Shown one piece after another: positions 1 through 9,086 of a stretch of DNA of 64,000 nt; the stretch's first letter is position 1, and each line of letters begins with the position of its first letter. A model generated the notes under the pieces. It had not been told where the DNA came from and made no database searches. It saw only the letters and a program-made list of their open reading frames with translations. Location of the stretch: NCBI RefSeq assembly GCF_019097855.1, contig NZ_JAHRGL010000002.1:1-64000 (forward strand). Reading direction: 5' to 3'. The DNA is from Geopseudomonas aromaticivorans. GTDB taxonomy: Bacteria; Pseudomonadota; Gammaproteobacteria; Pseudomonadales; Pseudomonadaceae. A program made the translations under genes and the position numbers.

Positions 1-80
1 TCCCGAACTCAGCAGTGAAACGACGCATCGCCGATGGTAGTGTGGAGCTTCTCCATGTGAGAGTAGGTCATCGTCAAGCA
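1..80 (+). rRNA. rrf: 5S ribosomal RNA, 3' part
   Basis: The window opens inside a 5S rRNA gene. The segment from the CCGAACTCAG box through GAGAGTAGGTCATCG to about base 80 matches the conserved 3' two-thirds of Pseudomonas 5S rRNA. The terminal TCGTCAAGCA would pair with the missing 5' end TGCTTGACGA. An rRNA operon therefore ends here. The exact 3' end is uncertain by a few bases. Confidence 0.95.
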
Positions 81-89
81 CCTCTACAG

Positions 90-128
90 AAACCCCGATC
101 AGCTCAGCTGGTCGGGGTTTCGTCTTTT
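90..128 (+). terminator. rRNA operon intrinsic terminator
   Basis: The arms AAACCCCGA and TCGGGGTTT enclose a short loop and are followed by CGTCTTTT. This is the usual rho-independent terminator directly after a Pseudomonas 5S gene. Confidence 0.9.
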
Positions 129-459
129 GGGCGCGGAAAAAACCTCAAGCACCTGCTGGGGCATGCTGCGTCCCTGCGTCGCCCCGGTTGTGTGGCGGCC
201 GAGCAGGCCTGGGTGGCCGCGGCAGGCGGCTCACGTCGTGCTCGCATTCTTCCGCTCACTACGTGCAATTTTTTCTCTGGATAAAGGTCTATGTCTCTGA
301 TTTTTCAGTAAAACCCTTTACCTATACTGTGGGCTGCGGATACTGTTTACCTGTACAGCCTCATGACAAAAAGATGACGGTGGTCGGATTATCTCAGCCA
401 CGTTATAGAGCCGTTCCCCTCGATAAACACCCATGCCGACGCAGGTTGGAGTTCCCCGG
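129..459. other. Intergenic region upstream of the large helicase gene
   Basis: About 330 bases with no convincing gene. The middle (roughly 265-400) is noticeably AT-richer than its surroundings. It holds a weak sigma-70-like pair, TTTACC at 317 and TACTGT at 341 with 18 bases between, which could drive the helicase. No tRNA is seen. Confidence 0.4.
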
Positions 460-3400
460 ATGCCCGAACAAGCCCTATTCCCGGAGCAGGCCCGCAGCGG
501 GGAACAGCCGTCCCCGGACGGGCAGCGGACGGAGGCGGACATCGCCAGTTCGGAGCGCCACAGCTGGTCCGGCTACCGTCAGGCCCCCGAGCGTCTGGCG
601 GCCTTCTGCCTGTCCGGCCAGCCGGTGCTGGACAAGCTGCTGGCGCTGGCCGGCGAGCTGCTCAGGCGCAACGGCCACGACGCCACCCTGCACGGCTACG
701 CGGCCGCCGATGCCGCACGCCTCGGCCTGCAGGCGGCGGCGCTGTGGAACGTGCTGCTCGGCCTGCGCCTCGACGGCCTGCCGCTGCCCGCGCCGCTCGG
801 CGAGGCGCAGCGCCTGCGCAGCCCGGCGCAGATCGTCCAGGGCCGCAGTGCCACTCTTCTCGACGCGGCATTGCTGTGCGCCGCGCTGCTCGAACGCCTC
901 GGTCTGCATCCGCTGATCGTGCTGGAACAGGAGCACGCCTACGCCGGCTTGTGGCTGAACGGAGAGGGCGGCTTCCCGCGCATCTGCACCAGCGACGTGC
1001 TGGCCCTGCGCAAACGCGTGCAATTGAAGGAAGTGCTGCTGTTCGACACGGGTCTGCTCGGCCAAGGCGTGCCGTTCAAGGAGGCGATCCGCGTCGCCCA
1101 GCAGCACCTGAATGACAGCGAGCGCTTTGTGCTGGTCCTCGACGTGGCCCAGGCGCGCGCCGCGCAGATCCGCCCGCTGGACGCGCCCGCCATGCCGGCC
1201 GCCGACCCGCGCGTGCTGGAGGCGCCGGAGCTGGCCGTGCCGGCCGCGGCGGACGACGCGCTGCCCGCCGGTCCCGGCGGGCGCCTGGCGCAGTGGCAGC
1301 GCCGCCTGCTCGACCTGTCGCTGCGCAATCCGCTACTCAACCTGCGCGACAGCAAGTTGGCCATCCCGTTGCTGGCACCCGATCCGGCCGCGCTGGAGGA
1401 CCTGCTGGCCGACGGCAGGAGCTTCGCCGTCGACGCGCTGCCCAGGGCGGCGACGCCCGAGGAGGCCGCCGGCCAGGCGCAGGCGGCGCTCGCCGCGCTG
1501 GCCAAGGGCAGGCTGTTCGCCCCAGTGGAGGCCGACAGGCTGGACGCCACCCTGGTCGAGTTGTACCGCAAGGCGCGCACCGACCTGGAGGAGGGCGGCG
1601 CCAACACCCTGTTCCTGGCCATAGGCATGCTGTACTGGCGGCGCCCCGGCGAGGCGGAGCGCAGCTACCGCGCGCCGCTGATCCTGGTGCCGGTGAGCCT
1701 GATCCGCAAGTCGATCAACGCCGGCATCCGTCTCTGCCTCGGCGACGACGAACCGCGCTTCAACACCACCCTGCTGGAGATGCTGCGCCAGGACTTCGCC
1801 CTCGACATCCAGGGCTTCGACGCGCTGCTGCCCAGCGACGAGCGCGGCCTGGACATCGCCGGCATCCTCACCCGCCTGCGCCGCGAGGTTCTCGAGCTGG
1901 ACGGCTTCGAAGTGGTCGACGAGGTGCTGCTGAGTACCTTCTCCTTCGCCAAGTACCTGATGTGGAAGGACCTGGTCGACCGCGTCGAGCAGCTCAAGGA
2001 CAACCCGGTGGTGCGCCACCTGCTCGACACCCCGCGCGAGCCGTTCGCGCAGAGCGGCGAGTTCGTCGAGCCGCGCGAGCTGGACCGTCGCCTGAGCCCC
2101 GAGCAGCTGTTCACCCCGCTGTCCGCCGACTCCTCGCAGCTCGCCGCGGTTGTGGCCGCCGCCGAGGGGCGCAACTTCGTGATGATCGGCCCGCCGGGCA
2201 CCGGCAAGTCGCAGACCATCGCCAACATGATCGCCCACAACCTGGCGCTGGGCCGCAGCGTGCTGTTCGTCGCCGAGAAGGCCGCGGCGCTGGAGGTGGT
2301 CTACCGCCGCCTGCGCGAGCACGGCCTCGGCGAGTTCTGCCTGGAGCTGCACTCCAACAAGGCGCGCAAGCCGGACGTGATCCGCCAGCTCGGCGCGGCC
2401 TGGCAGGCCGGCGCCGAGCTGGGCCCGGGCGAGTGGGAGCGCGAGACCACCCGCCTGCGCCTGCTGCGCGACGAACTCAACCAGCTGGTCAAGGCCCTGC
2501 ACGAGACCCGCCGCAACGGCCTGAGCATCCGCCAGGCGCTGGCCACCGCGGTGGCCGGCGCCCGGGTGCCCGAGGTGCGCCTGCGCTGGGCCAGCGCCGA
2601 CCAGCACGACGCGGGGGCGCGCGAGCAGCTGCTGGCGGTGGCCGAGCGCATCGACCTCAACGCCGCCGAGCTGGGCGACCTCGCCGGGCATCCGCTGGCC
2701 TTCGTGCAGCAGGAGGAGTGGAGCCTGGCCTGGCAGCAGGACCTGCTGCAGCAGGCCGAGACCCTGGCGGTGCGCGCGCGTACCCTGCGCGATGCGCTGG
2801 TCGAGCTGAGCCAGCGCCTCGGCCTGATCCGCCCGCTCAATGGCCGTGGCCAGCTCGCCGCGCTGGAGCAGCTGCTCGACCTGCTGCCGCAGACCATCGG
2901 CAAGGAGCTGGGATTCGCCTTCCAGGCCGACGTGCTGGAGCGCCTCGATGCGCTCAACCGCGCGGTCGGCCTGCTCGAGCGCTTCGCCGCCGCCGAGGGC
3001 GCACTGTCGGTGCCTTGGCCGCGCGAACGGCTGCTGGCGCTCGACCTCGCCGCCCTGCAGCGCCGCTGGCAGGAGGCCGCCGACTGCTGGTGGCCGCTGA
3101 AGATCCTCAGGCTGCGCCAGTTCCACGCCTGGCTGCACGAGCAGTCCGGCGTCGGCGAGGGCGCGCGAATCGCCGCCGATCTGCCGCAGTTGCAGGAACT
3201 GCAGGCGATCCATGCCGAACTGCAGCCGCTGCTCGCCCGTCTCGACGGCCTGCCCGGCTGGCGCGGGCTGGACTCCGACCCGCAGCAGCTGCGCGCGCTG
3301 GCCGACACCGCCTGGCGCCTGCGCCAGCTGCTCGCCGCGCTGGCCACAGACCCCGAGCAGCTCGCCGCGCTGCGCAGCGGCCTGCGTCTGCTGGTGGTCG

Positions 3401-5322
3401 ACGCCAACGAACTGCTCGCCGCCGACGCGCCGGTCGGCCGCCTGTGCGGCCGCTACCTGCAGTTGCAGGGCGATTTCGCCGAGGCGCTGGAGGAGTTCGC
3501 CGGCTTGGCCGGGCGCAGCGTCGACCAGCTGTACAGCCCAGGCTTGGCCGGTCTGGAAAGCCTGCTGGAGCTGGCCGCCCGCCTGCAGGCCGGCCACGGC
3601 CGCCTGCACGCCTGGTGCGCCTGGCTGCGCGTGCGCGGCGAGGCGCTGGCCCTGGGCCTGTTGCCGCTGGTCGAGGCCCTCGAGCAGGGCCGCGTGCCGG
3701 CCGGTCAGGCGCAGCGCGCCCTGGAGGTCAACTACGCGCGTTGGTGGCTGGTGCAGAAGATCGACGCCACCCCGGCGCTGCGCAACTTCGTCGCCGTCGA
3801 GCACGAGCGCAAGATCGCCAGCTTCCGCGCCCTCGACGACCGCGTGCGGGAGATCACTGCGCAGTGCATCCGCATGCGCATCCGCCAGGGCCTGGTCGAG
3901 CGCGAGGACGCGCAGAAGTCCAGCGAGTTCGGCATCGTCCGCCGCGAACTGGAGAAGAAGACCCGCCACAAGCCGCTGCGCCAGCTGCTTGCCGAGGCGC
4001 CCAATGCCATCGGCGCGCTCACGCCCTGTCTCTTGATGTCGCCGCTGTCGATCGCCCAGTACCTGCCGGCCGGCCAGGCCTTCGACCTGGTGATCTTCGA
4101 CGAGGCTTCGCAGATCACCGTGTGGGATGCCATCGGCGCCATCGCCCGCGGCCGGCAGACCGTGGTGGTCGGCGACCCCAAGCAGCTGCCGCCGACCAGC
4201 TTCTTCAGCGCGGCGCAGGCCGGCGAGGAGGAGGGCAGCGACGACGAGGATCTGGAGAGCATCCTCGACGAGCTGCTCGGCGCCAACCTGCCCACCGTCG
4301 GCCTGTCCTGGCACTACCGCTCGAGCCACGAGAGCCTGATCGCCTTCTCCAACCACCGCTACTACAAGGGCGGGCTGATCACCTTCCCGTCGCCGGCCAC
4401 CGAGGACCGTGCGGTCAACCTGCAGTACGTCGCCGGCACCTATGACCGCGGCGGCAATCAGACCAACCGCGCCGAGGCCGACGCGGTGGTGGCGGAGATC
4501 GAGCAGCGCCTGCAGAACGTCGAGCCGGGCGCGCTGACCCTCGGCGTGGTCACCTTCAACCAGAAGCAGCAGACCCTGATCCTCGACCTGCTCGACGCCG
4601 CGCGGCGGCGCAACCCGGCCCTCGACCGCCACTTCGACGAGGCGCTGATCGAGCCGGTGTTCGTCAAGAACCTCGAGTCGGTGCAGGGCGACGAGCGCGA
4701 CCTGATCCTGTTCAGCACCACCTTCGGCCCGGACAGCCTCGGCCTGGTCAGCATGAACTTCGGCCCCCTGAACAAGAGCGGCGGCGAGCGCCGCCTCAAC
4801 GTGGCGATCACCCGCGCGCGTTCAGAGCTCAAGGTATTCACCAGCCTGCGCCCGGAGCAGATCGACCTGTCGCGCACCGCGGCCGAAGGGGTGAAGGACC
4901 TCAGGCACTTTCTCGAATTCGCCGAGCGCGGCGCGCGCGCGCTGGACGAGGCGGTGCACGGCTCGGTGAGCGGCTTCGACTCGCCGTTCGAGGAGGCGGT
5001 GGCGCGCGCCCTGGCCGAGAAAGGCTGGGTGCTGCACCCGCAGGTCGGTGTGTCACGCTTCAGGATCGACCTGGGCGTGGTCGACCCCGACGCGCCGGGG
5101 CGTTATCTCGCCGGCATCGAGTGCGACGGTGCCACCTACCACCGCTCGGCCACCGCCCGCGACCGCGACAAGATCCGCGAGAGCGTGCTGCGCGGCCTCG
5201 GCTGGGAAATCCTGCGCCTGTGGTCCACCGACTACTGGCTCGACCCGCAGGGCACCCTCGACAAGCTCGACCAGCAGCTGCGCCGGCTGCTGGAGCGGCA
5301 GCGGGCCAGGACCGGGGCATAG
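460..5322 (+). CDS. Giant SF1 helicase (DUF4011 type) with C-terminal restriction-endonuclease-like domain
   Basis: A protein of about 1,620 residues predicted to be an ATP-driven nucleic-acid helicase or translocase with a nuclease-like tail. A Walker A motif GPPGTGKS lies near residue 578 and a Walker B motif VIFDEASQ near residue 1,212. Downstream come SF1 motifs of the Upf1/Dna2 class, GDPKQLPPTSFF and a late VAITRARSELKVF. The C-terminal 120 residues (CDGATYHRSATARDRDK, then GWEILRLWSTDYW) resemble the PD-(D/E)XK-like MTES_1575/Vsr fold appended to DUF4011 helicases. The ATG at 460 is preferred over the in-frame ATG at 433 because GGAG stands 8 bases before it. The gene stands alone directly after an rRNA operon. 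Related helicase-nucleases occur in defence islands, but a defence role here is only inference. Confidence 0.85.
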   Translation: MPEQALFPEQARSGEQPSPDGQRTEADIASSERHSWSGYRQAPERLAAFCLSGQPVLDKLLALAGELLRRNGHDATLHGYAAADAARLGLQAAALWNVLLGLRLDGLPLPAPLGEAQRLRSPAQIVQGRSATLLDAALLCAALLERLGLHPLIVLEQEHAYAGLWLNGEGGFPRICTSDVLALRKRVQLKEVLLFDTGLLGQGVPFKEAIRVAQQHLNDSERFVLVLDVAQARAAQIRPLDAPAMPAADPRVLEAPELAVPAAADDALPAGPGGRLAQWQRRLLDLSLRNPLLNLRDSKLAIPLLAPDPAALEDLLADGRSFAVDALPRAATPEEAAGQAQAALAALAKGRLFAPVEADRLDATLVELYRKARTDLEEGGANTLFLAIGMLYWRRPGEAERSYRAPLILVPVSLIRKSINAGIRLCLGDDEPRFNTTLLEMLRQDFALDIQGFDALLPSDERGLDIAGILTRLRREVLELDGFEVVDEVLLSTFSFAKYLMWKDLVDRVEQLKDNPVVRHLLDTPREPFAQSGEFVEPRELDRRLSPEQLFTPLSADSSQLAAVVAAAEGRNFVMIGPPGTGKSQTIANMIAHNLALGRSVLFVAEKAAALEVVYRRLREHGLGEFCLELHSNKARKPDVIRQLGAAWQAGAELGPGEWERETTRLRLLRDELNQLVKALHETRRNGLSIRQALATAVAGARVPEVRLRWASADQHDAGAREQLLAVAERIDLNAAELGDLAGHPLAFVQQEEWSLAWQQDLLQQAETLAVRARTLRDALVELSQRLGLIRPLNGRGQLAALEQLLDLLPQTIGKELGFAFQADVLERLDALNRAVGLLERFAAAEGALSVPWPRERLLALDLAALQRRWQEAADCWWPLKILRLRQFHAWLHEQSGVGEGARIAADLPQLQELQAIHAELQPLLARLDGLPGWRGLDSDPQQLRALADTAWRLRQLLAALATDPEQLAALRSGLRLLVVDANELLAADAPVGRLCGRYLQLQGDFAEALEEFAGLAGRSVDQLYSPGLAGLESLLELAARLQAGHGRLHAWCAWLRVRGEALALGLLPLVEALEQGRVPAGQAQRALEVNYARWWLVQKIDATPALRNFVAVEHERKIASFRALDDRVREITAQCIRMRIRQGLVEREDAQKSSEFGIVRRELEKKTRHKPLRQLLAEAPNAIGALTPCLLMSPLSIAQYLPAGQAFDLVIFDEASQITVWDAIGAIARGRQTVVVGDPKQLPPTSFFSAAQAGEEEGSDDEDLESILDELLGANLPTVGLSWHYRSSHESLIAFSNHRYYKGGLITFPSPATEDRAVNLQYVAGTYDRGGNQTNRAEADAVVAEIEQRLQNVEPGALTLGVVTFNQKQQTLILDLLDAARRRNPALDRHFDEALIEPVFVKNLESVQGDERDLILFSTTFGPDSLGLVSMNFGPLNKSGGERRLNVAITRARSELKVFTSLRPEQIDLSRTAAEGVKDLRHFLEFAERGARALDEAVHGSVSGFDSPFEEAVARALAEKGWVLHPQVGVSRFRIDLGVVDPDAPGRYLAGIECDGATYHRSATARDRDKIRESVLRGLGWEILRLWSTDYWLDPQGTLDKLDQQLRRLLERQRARTGA

Positions 5323-5334
5323 CGGCACATCCGC

Positions 5335-5362
5335 TGTAGGGGCGAATGAATTCGCCCCTACA
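5335..5362. repeat. Perfect palindromic intergenic repeat
   Basis: TGTAGGGGCGAAT and its exact complement ATTCGCCCCTACA are separated by GA, giving 13-bp arms. This looks like a dispersed Pseudomonas palindromic element. It lies between the convergent helicase and sbcC genes, where it may also act as a terminator. Confidence 0.7.
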
Positions 5363-5402
5363 GAGAGAAGCTCGTTCCCTGGGGCGCAGAGCACCCGGTC
5401 GG

Positions 5403-5428
5403 GGTGCCCACGCGGGAGCGTGGGCACC
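5403..5428. repeat. Second palindromic intergenic repeat
   Basis: GGTGCCCACGC and GCGTGGGCACC form perfect 11-bp arms around GGGA, just beyond the sbcC stop codon. It is of a different sequence class from the palindrome at 5335 and could terminate sbcC transcripts. Confidence 0.65.
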
Positions 5429-5447
5429 ATCGTATGGCTGCGCGCCC

Positions 5448-8400
5448 TCAGCCGACCACGCGCAGCGTGCTCGCCCCGTTGCCCTGGCGCTGCACGCGGA
5501 TCTGCACCGGGATGCGTTCGTGCATCTCCTGCACGTGGGAGATCACCGCCACCTTGCGCCCCTGGGCCTGCAGGTTGTCCAGTGCGTCCATCGCCAGCTG
5601 CAGCGACTCGGGGTCGAGGCTGCCGAAGCCCTCGTCGATGAACAGCGACTCGATGCGCAGCTTGCTCGACGCCATCGACGCCAGGCCCAGCGCCAGGGCC
5701 AGCGAGACCAGGAAGGTTTCGCCGCCGGACAGCGAGTGCACCGAGCGCAGCTCATCGCCCATCTCGGTATCCAGCACCAGCAGGCCCAGCGCGCTGCCAC
5801 CGCGCTGCAGGCGGTAGCGTTTGGCCAGCTGGCGCAGCTGGACGTTGGCGTGCTGCACCAGCAGGTCGAGGTTGTAGCCCTGGGCGATCTTGCGAAAGGT
5901 GGCACCGTCGGCCGAGCCGATCAGCGCGCTGATCCGCCCCCAGCGCAGGTGCTCGGCCTGCGCCGCGGCGATGCGCGCCAGCAGTTCGCGGCTCTGCTGG
6001 CGGCGCTGATCGTCCGCCTTCAGCGCGGCCAGCAGTTCGGCGCCGTGCTGCTCGGCCTGGTCGCAGCGCTGGCGCTGCCCGCCCAGAGCCTGCTCCAGAG
6101 CGGTCGGGTCGGGGGCTGCGTCGACCTTGGCCAGATGCGCGGCCAGCTGCTGGCTGCGCTCGTCGAGGCGCACGCGGCCCTGGGTCACGGCGTCCTCGGC
6201 AGCCTTGAGCTGCTCGCGCAGCAGGGCGAGGTCGCCGGCCGGGCGGGCCAGTAGGGCGGCGAGGGTGGCGTCGTCCAGTTGCGGGTGGCCGGCGCGCCAG
6301 GTGCCCATTTCGCGCTGCAGTTCGGCCAGCTCGGTGTGCAGCGCCTGCTGGCGCTCGCGCAGGCTCTTTTCCTCGCTGGCGAGCCTGATCTGCTGCTGGC
6401 GGGCCTGCTGCAGCGCCTCGTCGGCGGCCGTCGCGGCGCTGCGCGCGCGGCTGTGCGCCAGTTCCAGCTGCTGTTGCCAGGCGGCGGCGCTGGGCTGCTC
6501 GCCGAGGCACTGGCGCAGGCAGGATTGGGCCGCGTGGCGCAGCTGTTCCAGCTCGCCCAGGCGGGCGCTGCAGGTCTGCAGCTGCTGCTGGCGCTGCTGC
6601 TGGCGTAGACGCTCCTGTTCCACTGTGGCCTGCCGCTCGCGGTATTCCTCGTCCAGCTCGCGCTGTTCGTCCAGCTGCTGCAGGCGTTCGTCCACCTGGC
6701 GATCCAGGTCCATGAAGGTGCGCGCCGGTTCGGCCTGCCAGCGGCCCAACCAGTCGCCGGGCAGCAGGGCGGCGAAGGCCTGCAGTTCGGCGTCCAGACG
6801 CTGCTGGTCGGCGGCCAGCCGCTGACGCTGGTGCTCCAGCCGCTGGCGGACCGTCTCGCTGGCCTTCTCGGCCGCCCGCAGCTGCTCCTGCAGCTGTTCG
6901 CTGCGCCGCTGCTGGGCCAGCAGTTCGCCCTGGCGCAGCTCGGTCTGCTGGATCGACTGGCGCAGCTCGGTCAACTGCTGCGCCAGCCAGGCGCTGCGCT
7001 GCTCGACCGGCTGGGTGAGCAGTGCGCCGTGGCTGGCGAGCGTGGCGTCCAGCACCGCGAGTTCGTTGCCGATGCGCTCCAGCTCCTGGCTTGCTTCGCC
7101 CAGCTGCCGCTCCAGCGCCTTGTATTCGGCGGCCAGCCCGGCGCGCTGTTCGCGGAGCTGGTCGACCTGCTGCTGGGCGCGGCTGGCTTCGGCCTCGTCC
7201 TGGCCGGCGAGGGCGGCAAGCAGCGCATCGCCGTGGTGATAGGGATGCTCGGCACTGCCGCACACCGGGCAGGGCTCGCCGTCCTGCAATTGGGCGCGCA
7301 GCGCTTCGACGCTGGCGCTGCGCGCCAGGCGCTGGCGTTCCAGTAGCTCAAGGGTGACCTTGAGCGCCTGCTCCGCGCTCTGCAGCTCGGCGCCGACCGC
7401 CTTGCCGCTAGCCACGCACTGCTCGCGCTCGGCCTGGAGTTCGGCGATGCGCGTCTGCACGGCTGCCTGGCTGATGGCCTGCTCCTCGCGGCGTAGCCAG
7501 TGGCGTTGTGCCTGGTCGAGGGCGTGTAGTCGCGGGCGCCAGGCGTCGAGCTGCTGCTGCAGGCGGTCGAGCTGTTCGGCGGGGCTGTCGCCGCCGAGTT
7601 GCTGCTGCAGGGCGTCGAGCTGCTGGCGGGCGTGGCGCAGCTGCTGGTCTGCTGCCGTGGCGGCCGTTTCCAGCGCCGGCAGCTCCTCGCGGCCCTTGGT
7701 CAACTGGTTGGCCAGTTGCACGGCCTGCTGCAGGCGCGGACGGTGGCCGTCCCAGGCGCTGCCGAGCGCGTGCAGGGCGCTGCTGCGCTGCAGGCGCTCG
7801 GCCAGTGCGGCCTGCTGGCCGCTCAGGCGGGTCTGGCGCTCCTGCAGTTGCGCCAGCGCGGTTTCCCCGCCGCTCCAGGCGTCGCGCGCCTGCTGCTCTG
7901 CCTGCTGCGCCCGGGTTAGCTCCTGCTGCAGTTCGGCCAGACGCTGTTGCTCGGCATAGGCCTGGCGTAGCGGCGTTTCGGCCTGCTGGCGGGCCAGCTC
8001 GGCGCTTTCCTGTGCCGCTGCAGTCTGTTGGGCGGCCGCTTCCAGTTCGCCCAGGCGCTGCTGCAGCGCCTGCTGCAGTGCACTATGGCGCTGCAGGTCG
8101 GTTTCCAGCCCGGCCAGCAGCGGCCCCAGTTCGGCCTGGCGGGCGAAGCGGTGGCGCTCGGGGGCAAGCTGCTCGAGCAGGGCGAGGGTCTGCCGTTCGC
8201 CGGCCAGGCTCGTCTGATCGGCGAGGGCGGCGTCCAGCTGGCCCTGCGCGGCCTGCTGCTCGGCCTGCAGGCGGTCACGCTCAACCAGCCACTGGCGCTG
8301 CTGCTCCAGACTCTGCAGGGCGGCCTGCTCGGCTTTGAATTGGGCGACGGCGTCGGTGTGCTGCTGCTCCAGCGCCTGGCGCTCCTCGTCGGCTAGCGGG

Positions 8401-9086
8401 CGGATGCCGTCAGCCTGGCGTTCCAGCTCATCCAGAGCGGTTTTCGCCCGCTTGGCGGCCTCGTAGGCGGCCTTGCCGATGCGGCTGTACACGCCGGTGT
8501 CGGTGAGCTTCTCCAGCAGCTCGCCGCGCTGGTTGTCGTCGGCCTTGAGGAAGGCGCTGAACTCGCTCTGCGCCAGCAGCACGGCGCGGGTGAACTGCTG
8601 CAGGTTGAGGCCTAGGCGCTGCTCCATCTGCTCGGCAAACTCGCGCTTGCTGGCGGCCAGCAGCTGGTCGCCGTCCAGGTCGCGCAGGCTCTGCTGGCTG
8701 TTCTGCAGCTTGCCGCTGGCCTTGTCGCGGGCGCGGCGTACTTCCCAGCGCGCCCGGTAGTGCTTGCCGTCGACGCCGACGAAATCGACCTCGGCAAAAC
8801 CGCCGCTGGCGCCGCGGCGCAGCAGGTTGCGGCCGTCGTTGCTGCCCAGCGCCTCGTTGTCGGCATGGCTGTCGGGCACCTTGATCTGCGCCGAGGCGCT
8901 GGAGAGGCGCGGCGTCTCGCCGAACAGCGCCAGGCACAGGGCGTCGAGCAGGGTGCTCTTGCCGGCGCCGGTCGGCCCGGTGATGGCGAACAGGCCGGCG
9001 CTGGCCAGGGGCTCGGCGGCGAAGTCGACTTCCTGCTCGCCGGCCAGCGAGGCGAGGTTCTTCAGGCGGATGGCGAGGATCTTCAT
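5448..9086 (-). CDS. sbcC: Exonuclease subunit SbcC (Rad50-like SMC ATPase)
   Basis: ATPase subunit of the SbcCD nuclease, which cuts DNA hairpins and protein-blocked ends. At 1,212 residues it has the expected size. The N-terminus carries GPTGAGKSTLLDALC (Walker A, about residue 35). The middle is two long Gln/Glu/Leu/Ala-rich coiled coils separated by the zinc-hook CPVCGSAEHP near residue 610. The C-terminus has the ABC signature LSGGETFLVSLALALG followed by LFIDEGFGSLDPESL (Walker B and D-loop). Its ATG overlaps the sbcD stop codon by 4 bases (ATGA), so the two are translationally coupled. The coding strand is very Gln-rich across the coiled coil. Confidence 0.97.
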   Translation of the reverse strand: MKILAIRLKNLASLAGEQEVDFAAEPLASAGLFAITGPTGAGKSTLLDALCLALFGETPRLSSASAQIKVPDSHADNEALGSNDGRNLLRRGASGGFAEVDFVGVDGKHYRARWEVRRARDKASGKLQNSQQSLRDLDGDQLLAASKREFAEQMEQRLGLNLQQFTRAVLLAQSEFSAFLKADDNQRGELLEKLTDTGVYSRIGKAAYEAAKRAKTALDELERQADGIRPLADEERQALEQQHTDAVAQFKAEQAALQSLEQQRQWLVERDRLQAEQQAAQGQLDAALADQTSLAGERQTLALLEQLAPERHRFARQAELGPLLAGLETDLQRHSALQQALQQRLGELEAAAQQTAAAQESAELARQQAETPLRQAYAEQQRLAELQQELTRAQQAEQQARDAWSGGETALAQLQERQTRLSGQQAALAERLQRSSALHALGSAWDGHRPRLQQAVQLANQLTKGREELPALETAATAADQQLRHARQQLDALQQQLGGDSPAEQLDRLQQQLDAWRPRLHALDQAQRHWLRREEQAISQAAVQTRIAELQAEREQCVASGKAVGAELQSAEQALKVTLELLERQRLARSASVEALRAQLQDGEPCPVCGSAEHPYHHGDALLAALAGQDEAEASRAQQQVDQLREQRAGLAAEYKALERQLGEASQELERIGNELAVLDATLASHGALLTQPVEQRSAWLAQQLTELRQSIQQTELRQGELLAQQRRSEQLQEQLRAAEKASETVRQRLEHQRQRLAADQQRLDAELQAFAALLPGDWLGRWQAEPARTFMDLDRQVDERLQQLDEQRELDEEYRERQATVEQERLRQQQRQQQLQTCSARLGELEQLRHAAQSCLRQCLGEQPSAAAWQQQLELAHSRARSAATAADEALQQARQQQIRLASEEKSLRERQQALHTELAELQREMGTWRAGHPQLDDATLAALLARPAGDLALLREQLKAAEDAVTQGRVRLDERSQQLAAHLAKVDAAPDPTALEQALGGQRQRCDQAEQHGAELLAALKADDQRRQQSRELLARIAAAQAEHLRWGRISALIGSADGATFRKIAQGYNLDLLVQHANVQLRQLAKRYRLQRGGSALGLLVLDTEMGDELRSVHSLSGGETFLVSLALALGLASMASSKLRIESLFIDEGFGSLDPESLQLAMDALDNLQAQGRKVAVISHVQEMHERIPVQIRVQRQGNGASTLRVVG

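Noticed and set aside
1333-4632. 1,099-codon minus-strand frame inside the large helicase gene
   Set aside because: Shadow of the helicase coding sequence; low-complexity composition (Gln, Leu, Arg) and no motifs.
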